Positions 37,001 to 49,477 of a stretch of 64,000 nucleotides of DNA are shown one piece after another. Every line of letters starts with the position of its first letter. Position 1 is the first letter of the stretch. The stretch covers positions 1,709,001 to 1,773,000 of the forward strand of contig JAQGDQ010000004.1 of assembly GCA_030141605.1 (NCBI GenBank), given 5' to 3'. The notes under the pieces were generated by a model. The model was not told where the DNA came from. It ran no database searches and worked only from the letters and a program-made list of their open reading frames with translations. The stretch is from Tubiluchus corallicola. Taxonomy: Eukaryota > Priapulida > Priapulimorpha > Priapulimorphida > Tubiluchidae. The translations under genes were made by a program, and so were the position numbers.

Positions 37001-37499
37001 AGCGCGAATTCGTTTGCTTATCAATTACTATTGTGGAGTGTTTGCGAAACACACCAGTTTAAACCTGAATTTGGCTGTGTTTACCCTGTAATTAATCGAT
37101 CGATTTCTGCATTCATTTAGTTGTGTTTAGTTCTTTCTTGTAGCCCTTGTAGCCCAGTTTTTTCTCTTTCTATAGAGCTATAAAACTCCCTTAAACATTC
37201 CCACAGCAAGCCCTGACGAATACTTTTTCTCGACAATGTTTCGCAAACATTTCAAAACTGAAATCGGAAACTCTTATCTTTAACCTGTGGTGTTAAGGTC
37301 CAGCGTCCACCAAAATCAATGAAACTTATACCATTCGATTCGCTTCATCGAGGCCAATCATTTGATATTACACAATATTACACTGTTACATAACACAGTT
37401 ACTCAAAACTGGAAACATTTTTTGTTCCAGACCTCCTCGATTTTGTTTTTTGCTTCCTACCGAAAAATTTTCCCATACTCAAATGACTCATATTCAGCC

Positions 37500-37757
37500 A
37501 TGCACAACACACGACACCACCTAGTTACATGCCAAAAATGTGGTCCTAGCTCAACAACTGTAGGAGGAGATCCAGCCTAACGAAAAAACAAGAAGCCCTG
37601 CCTGCTCTGTGACCTTTGACCCAGGGGTAAGGGTCACATGCGAACATAAATCCCCTTGCCCGGGGAGTGTGCCCTGTGAGTTTCGTGAACCTAGCCCTGT
37701 GCGTGTCTGAGTTATTAAAGAAACAAAACATCACAAATAATAGTAATAATAATAATA
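37500..37757 (+). mobile_element. GC-rich retroelement 3' part with (TAA)n tail
   Basis: A clearly GC-richer block contains short self-complementary words (GTGACC...GGGTCAC; CCCCTTGCCCGGGG) and runs into ATAATAGTAATAATAATAAT. A GC-rich body plus a simple-repeat tail suggests a SINE or LINE 3' end. The family is not recognised. Confidence 0.45.
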
Positions 37758-38720
37758 AAGAATAAAAACTGGCAGTAAATCAAGGAGATTCTGTTTTAAT
37801 ACAGTTAAGTAATTTTCTCATGGCATAATGCCAAAAGATTCACAAACCATTTTGACATCCTTTTTTTAGACAGTGAGTGTTATCACCTTTTCTATTATCA
37901 CCTTTATTCAGTTTATTCTGTTATTGACCGCAGACGGCAGACCTTTACACTTGTCTAGACGGAATAATGAACTGGTATTATTTTTGTGCAAGTCAGTGCT
38001 CTGCAAGTTTATGTGCAGCACTGAATCAGCCTATTTATTGTAGATTATTGTGGCAGGATTGGAAACCAGCTCATTATCGAGGAAATCTTCTAACGAAATA
38101 CCACCTGTTAGCTGCATTCTTATTTTCAACAAAGTAAATACATGTAGTTGGAAGCAATTTTCCCAGAGCTTACCACCCAGTTATTGATCAGGCTTGGTAT
38201 TGCTTAATTTCAGTTGCTATGCATACACCGTAACCTTTCAGCTATTCTCTCTATCAGGCTGCTTTATTTTCATTTTGAAAAATTTCCATAAACAGCTTTA
38301 TGTCGTCAAAAACAAATATCTAAATAAGTGTGGCACATAATAAGGAAGAAAGTTGATACATATGACAAACAGAAAGCCTAGATCCAGTTATCAGGGCTTT
38401 TTCAAATTCCATACATTGGCATATTATCAAATGCTTTTGTGAAATTATCAAACACTACATCAATATACCTCGATACAACCTTGATGCACCAAACAATTTT
38501 TATTTGTGGATATGGCATCTGTTCAGTAAAGACTTGCTTACAATACCTCAAGTTTTTTTTTTTTAATATTCCATAACATTCTTCAGTGATGCCAGTCACA
38601 ATATAGCATTATTTTGCAGTCATGTACTTATTCGCTAAAGGTAGAAATGAAATTAATTGAATGCTTATAAGCTTTTTAGTTAAATTTCATAGTTAAATTT
38701 CCTATTTTATTTTATTTTAG

Positions 38721-38791
38721 TTAATACAAAGTTTAAATGTGCTAAAGCGATTGGTTCGACATTCACAAACAGATCATTATGCTCTCTACAG
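38721..38791 (+). CDS. C17orf75: NJMU-R1 coding exon 10
   Basis: Residues 352-374, phase 0 in and phase 2 out, acceptor TTTTATTTTAG and donor TACAG/GTAAGT. Encodes LIQSLNVLKRLVRHSQTDHY followed by ALY, close to the human AIQDTNNLKRFIRQAEMNHY followed by ALF. Confidence 0.92.
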
Positions 38792-39766
38792 GTAAGTTCA
38801 ATTATTACAAAAGTACTTTTGTAATATAATATAATCTTTTAAGTGACATATTAGCACCTCTGAAGATAACACAAATAAAGTAAATGGCTACAGAAGTGAT
38901 TTAAATGTGCTAAAAAAATTTAATCGTAATATATCAACTTGTCCTTACTGCAGTCATCATACTGAAAATTTGTAAATTTTCTTTTTGTAATGGAATCATG
39001 GATATTTGGAATTGTTTAGCTTATGATACAGTTAATGCTTCAAATGTTAAAGTTTTTGCAGGTCACAGTTAGATAATGAAAACTTGTTGCAATTCTCTAA
39101 ATTTGATCGTAACGCTTAACATATAGATATTTAGGTAAGTGCTTCGCTCTTGATGGCTTTTCCCTTTTCTTCAATTTGCATACATCATGTTGGAAAAATA
39201 AACATTTACATTTATCTCTATAGCCATTTATTTTATTTGTATAATTTAACATGTGTAGCTGCGTAATATGTTTGCATGTTTAATCTACAATTTGTACTCA
39301 TTTTCGAATATATTAAGCAATTTATTTTGCATTTATTCTATTCTCTGTTGTCATCTCTTTCTGCCTTTTTCTTGACTTGATATTATATAATTTGTTACTT
39401 TATTCATGGTGTAGTCCAATGCTTAATTTAATTCTACTTCTGGACCTTCGCATAAACCTTTAATTCTACTTACTTCACTTTAGTATGTCTATGCAATCTT
39501 AATGTTGTGTCATCTGTAGAGCAAGTAATACTTAGTATCGCATATTTGTCTTGAATTGAATCCTTTAAATGGAGATTGGAATATCTTCGCTTTTATACAG
39601 TGCTGTGACACCTTGTTAAATTTGTGGTAAAATGTCAGAACTCTGCAATATAATCAAATAGTACCTAAACACTAATTGTTTATGTGTTTTTGGAACTCTT
39701 GTTGCCACTTTACTGCTCTGATTTTTAGATTTATGCAATATATGTTGTACTCGATTCTTTTATTAG

Positions 39767-39914
39767 GTCGTATATATTTCTGAAAAATAGTGGTAATGCA
39801 GACATACTGTTGCACAATGTCAAATTGGAGGATCAGTTCCGAGGTTCAGCTGATTGCCGACAGATTGTTGCGCTATTAGAGGAGTTTATCCAGGGATCTG
39901 GTGGAGTGGACTAA
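39767..39914 (+). CDS. C17orf75: NJMU-R1 last coding exon
   Basis: Residues 375-423, acceptor TCTTTTATTAG, ends at TAA 39912-39914. Encodes SYIFLKNSGNADILL (human CYMFLKNCGSGDILL) and IVALLEEFI (human VIAVLEEFM), confirming a complete C-terminus. All eleven exons join without a frame break, giving 1272 nt including the stop. Confidence 0.92.
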
Positions 39915-42900
39915 GCTAATGCTCTTGGTCTAAGTCAGTTGTGCTAGGTTGATTTATGCCCACTCATTAAGCTGACTCTCAGGATAACCTAAACGTGTCA
40001 ATTTGTGATGCATTATAACAGTTACAATTTTAATTATTTTTATAATCTTTATAAATTCAATCATTTCTTATAACAGATAAGCTTTACAATCTTTATTTAT
40101 TGTTAACATAGTCCGATAATAGCTTTGCAGAGCTACCAATATGATGTGTTTACTAATACTGATATTATATTTTTGTACTTACTTGGGTAATGGCATAGAT
40201 GTAACTGACTAGGCAGTGGATTATATGAGCATGAACTTCAGACAGCCAGTAGCTGATGAAGTGAACGACTACCAAACATTTTTAAATTTGGAAATGTTTT
40301 AGTTACACTGGTTTTTTATTATTTAAAAAATATTTTGCCAATTTTATGCTAGATTATTGATCAGACTTTTAGTTAACTTTAATGATAATTTTATTAAATG
40401 CCACACTGGTGCTGTAAATTTTGCCTTTATAGTGAATTGTGTATGGCATGTTTTTGCATCTCCCTTGAGGAAACAAAACTAAACCTTGTTATTGTTTTGC
40501 TTGTGCAGGTATTTTCTGTACATGATAATACTGATACTGCATCATTTTTTGTGAGACAGAGTTAACATATGTGACTCCAGATCTTTGTGTGAAAAACAGC
40601 TAAGTGAGGAATTTATCTTGTGTAAAATATTATACAGGTTTGGATTGAATATTGTTGTTTGGATTTTGTTTTTTAACATAAAGACAATTTGCTGGCAAAA
40701 ATTTTGTTGATGTTTTTTTGCCCTAAAAGCTGATTCTAAAATTCTTTTTCAAAAAGTGTTTTTCAGTTAATATTGTATCATTGTAATGGTTACAGAAAAC
40801 ACAATTGCTTTGCATTTTAGTACTAGCACACAGATACAAGTATTAATTCATAATAACTTTCAATTAATAAGAATAAAGCTGAGAAAATCTTTCCAACTAC
40901 TGAAATCATTGAAAACATTGAAAATTTCGTGAATAAAGAACGTGCAGGCAGATTTTATTATTTAACATGTAGAAAGTGGCATAACCTTGTTTAGACAATT
41001 TTAAATGAATTTTTTAAAAGGCATTTACTGGACAGATTGCAATATAATACTTTTAGTTTCAGTTTAAGATCATTACAGGCCATGATATTGCATCATTATG
41101 CACAACTAGACAAAAATGAAATGTCTACAATTGTGTAATAACAACATTTCATATTTTTAAAAGAACTTATTAAATACAATTTCTTATAATCAGTTATAAT
41201 GAAGCTGTAAATGGCACCGTAGCACAATATATGAAAATCTCTGCTACATTATTAATATTCTGTGCACCTGCGGGCAGTCAGCTAGGTGTATGCATTGTTT
41301 GTTGCACCATTATAGTGTGAGCAATGAGCTTGCAAACTGTAGCAACTATGCATATTATAACCATGAATATTATAAGTATATATTCAAAAGGTGCGTTTAC
41401 ACATTAACTTCTACAGTTTGTAATTTAAAATGGTTAATGTTTATTCTAAAGAAATACAAATAAATTTGTTAACAGTAACATAGGCTGTTTAGTTTGCATG
41501 TACCTGAATTGCACAATATATGTCTATATCTATATTACCTGCAATGATATCTTTTAATGATGCACATGTAAGCTTTTATTATTATGATGTAATAATAATA
41601 ATTAAAAAAGGTAAAAAACACAATGACAAATAAAGATAATAATAATATTGTATATATATTATTATTACTTTTTCAATATGTCCTTTCCAAAATGAATTAT
41701 TTTATTTCTTTGTTGCTTGTTCTTGTCATATTTTAATTTTATAAGGCAATTGTGTATAAAAAAGATTTTAGCAAATTTACAGACGATAATGGCGTACATA
41801 GATGACAATTATGTTCAAATATTTAATAGAGAACTCTACATTATAACAGAGCAAATGTAATATGCAAGGATATTATATTCTCTGATTATAAAGATTTATA
41901 TTGGCTAATAATCAGTCATGTTAACCAGTGCCCAAATTACTGTTTTTTTCAATTTATTGAAAATGAAGTATAGCTGACTTGACGACCTTTTATTCAATTT
42001 GCTACCTTGTCTCGCTGAGTTTATTACTACATTAATTATTAACCATTTGGGTCAACATATTTTTGTACATTTGATTTGATTTTGATTTAGCGGAAGAGGG
42101 CAGCACAACATCAAACTCAAAACTATATATTTACTGGTCCTATGAAAAAAACTACTCGCGGATTAACATTTTGCCAATTTTTTGGACTCCTTAACGCTAA
42201 AAAATTTAATGTTTGAATATTAACTACAAGTAGAATAAAAAACAGTTTTACTGACGTACCACTCATAGGATTGTCGTAGTTTTCAAAGTTACTTAACATT
42301 TTGAAAACCCTGATTTTACTTTCTGGAAAATAGTACGTTCGCCCCGAGTAGTAACACAGATGTAGTAAGGTCAGTTGTGCGTGCCTTTGATTCTGTGTTC
42401 TGAATGCGAGTGTAGTTGTGTTAGTTTGCAGTTGGCGCGGCTTTAGAAACTTTTGCATTGTGATTAGTTGTTATACATCAGAATATTAGAGTAGATACTC
42501 TCAATTTATAAGGATACACTTGTCAGAATTGGGTAAACTTTTTCTGTCGTTTCTTCAAGTTTAAATTTGTGTTTATTCCTAAAATGGGAAAGACGCGACA
42601 GTTGGTTACAGTGGTCGTCACTCCGGCACGTGTTTAAACTGGGTGACAACTTATAAATTATGACATTTTACCGACATAAATTAATTAATAACAGTAGAGA
42701 GTTTGGGATATATTATTTCCAAAAGGCAAAGGCACATGTAGATCCACTATTTCACTTCAATGTTTAACGAACACATTAATACCGGCAAAACGGTATTCTG
42801 TGCTAACTGTGTTATGGGTATTCAAATGTTAAATATTTTGGAAAGTACTAAGAAGGCTACTGCTGTTAGTTACTAATTTATCTCAATCATGACAGCTTTA

Positions 42901-43628
42901 CTAAAAGCAATCAATGAGTTAATGTTAAAGTTAAGTCATTTTTTGTTATAATTCTAAATGCTAAGCCTAAAGATAGTGGGAGGTTTTGAGGTTAATAAGG
43001 CTTTTCCATTGTTTGGTACCCTGATTAATTTGGGTTTCATTAGCTTTTTATATTGTTATGTACATGCTTATTTTATTCAATGGTATTATTGTATTAATTA
43101 CTCTGTACAAATAAACATAGGCATTGTATTTATGAGAGTTGTGACTGGTGACTTAGTCTGCAGTTATATGCAGACAAACCAGAAAATGCAGTTTTAATCA
43201 TCAAATAAATTGACAACACAGTGTTGTAGACTGCAGTGTGAATTTGCTCTAGATTTTACTTGTTAATTTTATCGCTATCATGCCGTAATTTGAAGTAGAT
43301 TTCAAAATAAACCATTTCACTCGGCTATCAGTGTTAGTACCCAGGTATTTGTGGTCGACATTTATATCTATATCTATTTTCTGGTAGCAGGATAACTGTA
43401 CAAGTAGAAAAAATCTTGGATCCTCCCAATTTAAGATATCAGTCTCATCTTGAGTAATTCTGGCAATGTGGTAACGTTACATTTATAAAATATTGGCTGT
43501 AGGTTAAGTTAGTTGTTAGTAAATTGCATTTTCAATAAAATGTTGTTACGAAATTTATTTAGGTTGTCATTGTATCGCAAAAAATTACTAAAATAATTTC
43601 AGAATGATTTTCTTGATTTCACATTCAG
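39915..43628. other. NJMU-R1 3' UTR and NJMU-R1/Lgl intergenic region
   Basis: The left part is AT-rich 3' UTR. Around 42250-42620 the sequence is less AT-rich with several CpGs and may include the Lgl promoter or first exon, since the first Lgl coding exon is preceded by an acceptor. A minus-strand frame at 42123-42458 was not accepted as a gene. Confidence 0.45.
40872..40877 (+). terminator. C17orf75: Candidate poly(A) signal of NJMU-R1
   Basis: AATAAA about 960 nt after the stop codon. Further AATAAA words occur at about 40932 and 41457, so the true 3' end is uncertain. Confidence 0.35.
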
Positions 43629-43642
43629 GAGGGACCATATTC

Positions 43643-43651
43643 ATGACCTGA
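43643..43651 (+). promoter_or_regulatory. Three-codon upstream ORF of the Lgl mRNA
   Basis: ATG ACC TGA ends four bases before the Lgl start codon at 43656. It lies in the same exon (start 43629), so if this acceptor is used it would be present in the mRNA and could reduce or re-time initiation at the main ATG. Confidence 0.5.
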
Positions 43652-43655
43652 GATC

Positions 43656-43742
43656 ATGTTGAAGTTTCTCAAGACTCGAACGCATCACCACGATAGTGAA
43701 GCTCGCCAAAAACTGCAGCGTGAATTATTTGACTATCAACAG
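43656..43742 (+). CDS. l(2)gl: Lethal giant larvae (LLGL1/2) homologue, first coding exon
   Basis: Lgl is a double beta-propeller scaffold that sets basolateral polarity with Scribble and Dlg, binds myosin II and is phosphorylated by aPKC. Only its N-terminus is in the window. This exon encodes 29 residues, MLKFLKTRTHHHDSEARQKL and QRELFDYQQ. They align with the M(M)KF, basic segment and EKLKQELFAFNK start of human LLGL1 as I recall it. The start is ATG 43656, after an acceptor (TTTCACATTCAG) at 43628, so a 5' UTR exon lies upstream. Donor CAG/GTATGC, phase 0. Together with the next exon the match covers about 60 residues. The LLGL form (ELF..., GTRSG) fits better than tomosyn/STXBP5. Confidence 0.85.
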
Positions 43743-45268
43743 GTATGCACTAACTAAATGTAACTTTGCGTAGGCAAGTTGGACACAAGTCACTCCCGTA
43801 TGTTAAAGAAGTATGCCCTACACATAGGATGTTGTGTATGCATGTGCACTAAGTATCATGTACACAAATTTATCGAAAAAGATTGCGATTTAAATTCATT
43901 TGCTTAAAAAATAGGAAGGAATATTCGTGAGTTATGATTAATTTGTATAATAATCTTAAGTTGTGATCAGGTTGTAAAGTTGAGCAGTGGTAAGTTGCAT
44001 AAGTCCTAAATCGATGACAGCTTGTATTTTATCACATTTTAGTATTTAGGGTGAAACATAGATATTAAAATTAACAATAGCTATATAGTTGTGTTTTGTT
44101 TAAAATTGGTCCAAGAGGGCTTAATAACTTCAATTCATTTTAACTTTCAAAGTCTAGAACCATTCTTTGTAAGGAAAAACCATCCCTTATAAACTATGTA
44201 ACTACTTTGCAAAATTTCGCATTTTGTTAGCAGTACGATTACTAGCTAATAACTATACTGGTGCTCAGAAACTAATCTTTATGACCTCAAGTAAAATTTA
44301 GGAGGACAAGGCAAATTACTGCTTTTTTATTCTACACGTCATTCCCACATCTATGCCAAAGTTTTTGTCAAGATAAGAATTGTACCACACCACATTTTTG
44401 TCTATGGAAAAATATAAAATGCACACTTGTTTTTTGTTATATTAATTTTATTGTGCTAGAAATCCTGGATTGATTTGCCTAGTAGGTTTTGCTGCCCAAC
44501 AGTACACTTGAGCCTAGCTGCTGTATTCCAGCATAATAGGCACTTCAAACTATTTGCATTTGATATCTTTGGAATGGAGAATAATGAGTGGTACTCTTTG
44601 TCCTATCTTAAGCCAACAAAGCTATCTACTTAAATTTTACTTATAGGACATTTATGAGTTAATTTGCTAGTATCGTTTTTACTCTGAATAAGTGCTACTC
44701 AATATATTTTTTTGAGAAATTGCAGCTACAAATGTTTTCAAGTATTATATATGCATGTTTGTTTATAACATGCACAGTATTTTACATATTAGTTTTAATT
44801 TAAGCATTAAAAAGCAATTGGCAGTCTAGCTGCATGAATAATTAAGCTTTATGACATTTGTGATCAGTCAGCTACCTGCAAATTCTTGTAGTAAATTGAA
44901 AAATGGTTAGTTAAAAGAGTTCACAAAGGAGTTGTAAATTTTGTAATTCTTTACTAGAGTTGAGTGCTGCTGCTTGTGACTGTGTGTGTATATATTCTAA
45001 ATCTGAAAAGCCCCAACTTTTCCTTTTATGAACTCATTAAATTTTTGCAGATGTTTTAGCTATTTGTAAAAGCTGTCTGCTACACAGATTTAAGAGTTTT
45101 AAGATATTTGTTACCAAGTACTATTCTTACCTATTGCTATATAAATTTATCAGTCAGTTGAGCAAGGAAGCTTGGTTCTTTCTTATTTGCCTTTTAATTA
45201 ATGGACTTGTAAGGAAACGCTAAACTACCAATATGTTTGTATTGTACTGTCTTTCTTTTTTCTTTTAG
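43743..45268. other. l(2)gl: Lgl intron between the first two coding exons
   Basis: AT-rich with no supported coding frame, repeat or RNA gene. Confidence 0.6.
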
Positions 45269-45366
45269 ACTGTAAACCATGGATTTCCACATCATCCCAG
45301 CGCGTTAGCATACGATCCAAAATTAAACCTACTTGCCATTGGGACACGGAGTGGTCATGTTAGGAT
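45269..45366 (+). CDS. l(2)gl: Lethal giant larvae homologue, second coding exon
   Basis: Acceptor TTTTTCTTTTAG, phase 0 in. Encodes 32 residues: [20 protein letters not shown] then [12 protein letters not shown]. This is the diagnostic start of the first propeller blade in Lgl (human TVEHGFPNQPSALAFDPEL, then MAIGTRSGAVK). The exon ends two bases into the next codon (AT/), phase 2, at a U12-type donor. The next exon should begin with a base completing Ile or Met, then encode Tyr/Phe-Gly and a PGVE-like motif. I found no such exon before the right edge, so the gene continues beyond the window. Confidence 0.9.
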
Positions 45367-45375
45367 GTATCCTTT
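45367..45375 (+). promoter_or_regulatory. l(2)gl: U12-type (minor spliceosome) 5' splice site
   Basis: The donor reads GTATCCTTT, a full match to the minor-spliceosome consensus for GT-AG U12 introns. No ordinary GTRAGT donor is available at the end of the Lgl-homologous frame. The matching branch point (TCCTTAAC-like) and acceptor were not found in the remaining 18.6 kb. Confidence 0.8.
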
Positions 45376-48300
45376 CTTTTATTTACCTAAATAGTAGTCA
45401 TACATAAGGCACATAATTGGTGAAATCCTAGTAAGTATGTAATTTAGATTTAGGTATACATGACATCGCATGACAAGTAGTATTGTGTTAGCTATCTGGG
45501 AATTATACAGGCATGTATATACATGCTAGATTCTAACCTATCTTGTCTTTCAATATTTGGCCATTAATAATAGAAGTGGATACATACAGTACAGCATGCT
45601 TTGTAACTCCTAAACGTACATTTTGATTATGCATTATGTAGGTTTAGAAATAGCAAAAAGTAGCCAAAGATGGCAAAGGTGGGAAAATGTTTTAAAAAGA
45701 TGTTATTGCATTTTGGAGAAACTATTTAATTACAACAATTAAATCGTATACATAAAAGTAATGTGTGTGTTTTAAAGAAAACCAGATTAAGGATTCCAAA
45801 CTGGTGTATGCATTGTAGCTTTATCAAATAGACCTACTTTGTGTTATGAACTGGACAATACTGCAGGGGTAAACCGAGCAATTTGTTAATATTGTAATGG
45901 AAGAATAAGATTTTTCCATTTGTTTTGTTAACAGTGTGTCATTGACAGTTGTGCAAGTTACGGTTCTTCCAATAATCCCAGAGATATAAGCATTAATGAA
46001 TTTTTATCGAAACTTGTTACATATTCGTTTACAAAAGATCTAAACCAGTGTTTTTGCCCAACGCAAAATAAGACAGGTTCGTGACATGAATTACTGCTTA
46101 GTTGTTTATGGCAGCCCTTGAATGCTTTTCTAGGCCAAAGCTGTTTAACTTATTGGTCTTTCTGTATTTAATCAAGACAAATTTTCATCAGTTTGCACGT
46201 TGAGCATTTCTGTGATGAATTCAAACAACCTCTCTGTTTAATTTTGTGTCTATCCCAGCGATTTGCTTATTCTAATTAAATCAACTTAAATTCTCACACT
46301 TAATCACCATTAATCAGCGACCTTTCTGCTGTTGCTTGGCTAAATTGCTTTTCCTTTATGAAAGTTAAATGAACTGTAAAAGCTTTCTGACTAGTATTTA
46401 TTTTCTGTATTATTCACTACGGGCTTATAACAGACCCGTTTAATCTCTACATCATTTCAGCAATTGACATTTAGTGACAGGATTGTACAATAAATGAATC
46501 AAGTTGTTCTTGTTCTGACATTCAGTAGAGGTAAATGAATATTACCGCTTTCATGCTGCAACATCTTTTTACGCGTTACTACTTGGTGATTTCATCCTGC
46601 CTCCCGGAAGGCGTATACATGTTCGGGTTGCTTTCGTTATAAAATCGAATACATTATATCGCTCGAATTTGACGTCGGTGGATTGCCACGCGTTCATGAT
46701 TAATCACGTTGTAGCTTTTGCTTTTGCCCTAATCTAATGTATGCAGAGATAGGTGTTGAGTTAAGGGTGTTTAGAACTTTGGATCCTCCTCATTGCCTGT
46801 TGGTTAAGTAGCTCAAGCTGGAGCTATTTTTGGTCCGGTAATTCTAGAAAACTGGCATGTTCGGCTAACCCGGCAGAGAGCCACATGTGCACAGTGGGGC
46901 ACCGCAAAAAGGGTGCAGATCCGTATTTTTGGCTAACTGGCCAAAGCAACTGTCTAGCCATCTCTATAAATCATCTCTAAATGCGTTCTGCACATCGCTA
47001 AATACCTTCAGGTAATGGTCTGTGTTTTACAGCGGTTAACTACAAAACGATAGAAGACGGGGTACACTACGACAGCCTGTTGTGGTTCCGCTACTTATGA
47101 AGCCACTCTGTACTGCATGCCATATAAACAGATTGGGTGTGTTTCATAAAAAGAAAAGCAAGAATATTCCATACTTCCCTACGATTTTTGACTGTATAAA
47201 TCTGTCTGGGCTGTTATCAGGGGAATCTATTACTCATGAGAAGGTCTATCGAAAACGTTTTTATGGACGCTGGGATACATACTGGCGAGGGGCTACTAGG
47301 TTAGCTTAAACTTTGTCCCGCTGTCAGTGTTTGTTGAATGTTATTTTCTGTTATGACTCGAATTGTGTGATTGTTGAAAAGTGTGCGCTACAGTTTAAAA
47401 TTTGAAGTATGCTGCTGCCTAACGCATGACTACCATAGTGAGGTTGCTTAGGAAGTTTGATAATAATATGCTGTATTCAACTTTAGATGTAATTCCAAGT
47501 TGTAGTTGCAAGGAATTATTCAGATTGAAATTTTAGCTTTTAGTAATCATTTAGTAATCCTTTGTATTTACAACTGCTAGCAACAAATATTGCAATGTCA
47601 GTAATCTAAATTAAATTATTTAGCTGTGTAATAAAATTACATTGCCAGTTAGGTTATATTTGATTTTTGGCTGTTTAGATTCTTTGACCTTAACAATAAG
47701 ATTTACACAAAATTTGAAAATTGTAAACGTGCATTTTGAAGTCTGTAGAAGCTGAAATTAAGTTCTTTTTATACCCTAAACTATTCTATATTTCTATGTT
47801 GGTACAAATGAAATTGAACTTTCTTCCTTATTTTGTAGTGCATTTGCATTTAAAAAATTGTTGGACTGTTTTTAATAGATGGTTGATTCTCGAGTTTTGG
47901 ATAGAGAATAAATTTTTCACAACTTTCTTTACTTTATTTGCTAACATATACTTTATTTATTTGCAAGCGTGTAACAATGATACTGATGTGTCTCGTTTAA
48001 AATGGAGAAAATGATGCGTCAATGGCAAGGTACCAATGCACCACGATCAATCGGTCTCATATGGCTATCTGAAATTATGCAATAGTAAATCCGCTCGCCA
48101 TGTTAGTAATACATGTTGACCAATTTCCGTGAATCGATATCCAATTTAGATACAAATTACTATATTATTAACTGCAAGTCACTAAATTGCTTCCCCAGAC
48201 AGCAAAGATTCCATTTTTTACAAGCTAAAATAAGTTGCATTAGTTAAACCCAATCCTGCAACCCACGAGTTTTTCTTTTACTTTATGTACTGAGCTAAGC

Positions 48301-49477
48301 AGCTACTTATGTATACTTCGATTTGAATTTTGATATGTGGCACGTGTGATGAACTCATTACATGCCCAGATGAATTTGTTATTTCAGTTCTATTAAAGCT
48401 GAGCATAATGTGTGTGTAATAATTGGACTGTATATCACGCGAATTAATCTAACTGAAAGCATTCCCACTTAATTTTTTATCTAAAAAAGGATGTCTGTCA
48501 TCTCTTTGTTCTAAAGCATCCGTATTGGTAGCCGCCGCCTCTGCAACGCTAACTGTGTTGGTTTTACACTTGAGTTGTACACATTATCATGTTATTGACC
48601 TTCTCATTCAATTAGATGATATTTACCCTTAAGCACTATGGGATATCCTAGCAATGGTGAATAGGTTAGGGCACATGGTGATGCCTTATATAGCACCACT
48701 GTTGCTTGCCAAGATTTGAATTTTCAGCACTCATTAATTAATTTGTATCACAAGTTCACTTTTAATCTTGATACTTTGGATTTATTTTTAAATGCTGTAT
48801 TATTATAAAAAAATTACGGTTAAGCAGTTTGCCCGATTTTATTAGTTCGAATTTCCATTATTTAGGAGTTATATGACTATTGTCTGTTTATAAACAAAAG
48901 ATTTTGTTCGGGCATTAAGTTTACATATTTTGTAAGAGTGCAATAAAAGTTGCCCAGTAATTTGAATCCCTGTGTGATGTAGTTAACAAAGTCATAGCTC
49001 AACTGACAAAGTTCTTTTTGTCAACCAGACTGAAGCTGTTGAATTGTAGAATTGTTATAATCACAATCATACTTAAGGAAACTGAATAAATTCCTAATAA
49101 AAGGCTAGTAACTGCGGTAACTAAAATTTTTGCAATAAAATCTTGATGTGAACTTTACATTGAGTTGCTTATCGCTTTATGAGCCTCAGAACAGCCAGCA
49201 TGTGTACAAGCAAGGACTACCCGTTGACCACTGTTAGTTGTTTTGTCTATTACCGAAATGTTGTCTCTTGCTTTTGTAAAAGTTTGCAGTTCTTCACGAT
49301 GCTGCACTCCCTGAATACTGTACTATGAGGTGGTTCGTTCGACAGCTGTCTCTGGGTGTCACATTATTATGCATTCAGGGATCACGAATTGAATAACTAG
49401 TCTTCCCTGCCGAGTAGGCGACTCTTGTACACAAAGTCAGAATAAAGGATTGTAACAAACTTACAGTTATAAACAAA
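45376..49477. other. Lgl intron sequence, no supported gene
   Basis: Mostly AT-rich. A GC-richer block around 46780-46960 (with GGTCCGGTAATT and CTAACCCGGCAGAG) looks like an old repeat but could not be classed. The frame at 47082-47309 has no motif and is not accepted. Confidence 0.45.

Larger units (their letters stand above)
36110..38720. other. NJMU-R1 intron 9 with nested repeats
   Basis: A 2.6-kb intron. It carries a tRNA-derived SINE head (about 36935-37000, minus) and a GC-rich retroelement-like block with a (TAA)n tail (about 37500-37757). The rest is AT-rich with no supported coding frame. Confidence 0.6.

Noticed and set aside
42123-42458. 111-codon minus-strand frame near the presumed Lgl promoter
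   Set aside because: No recognisable motif, only a weak GTACGT donor, and no partner exon to the left, where the NJMU-R1 3' UTR lies. It could be a divergent transcript but is not supported.
47688-47705. CCTTAAC word as U12 branch point for the Lgl intron
   Set aside because: The following AG is too close, and the downstream sequence does not encode the expected Lgl continuation.
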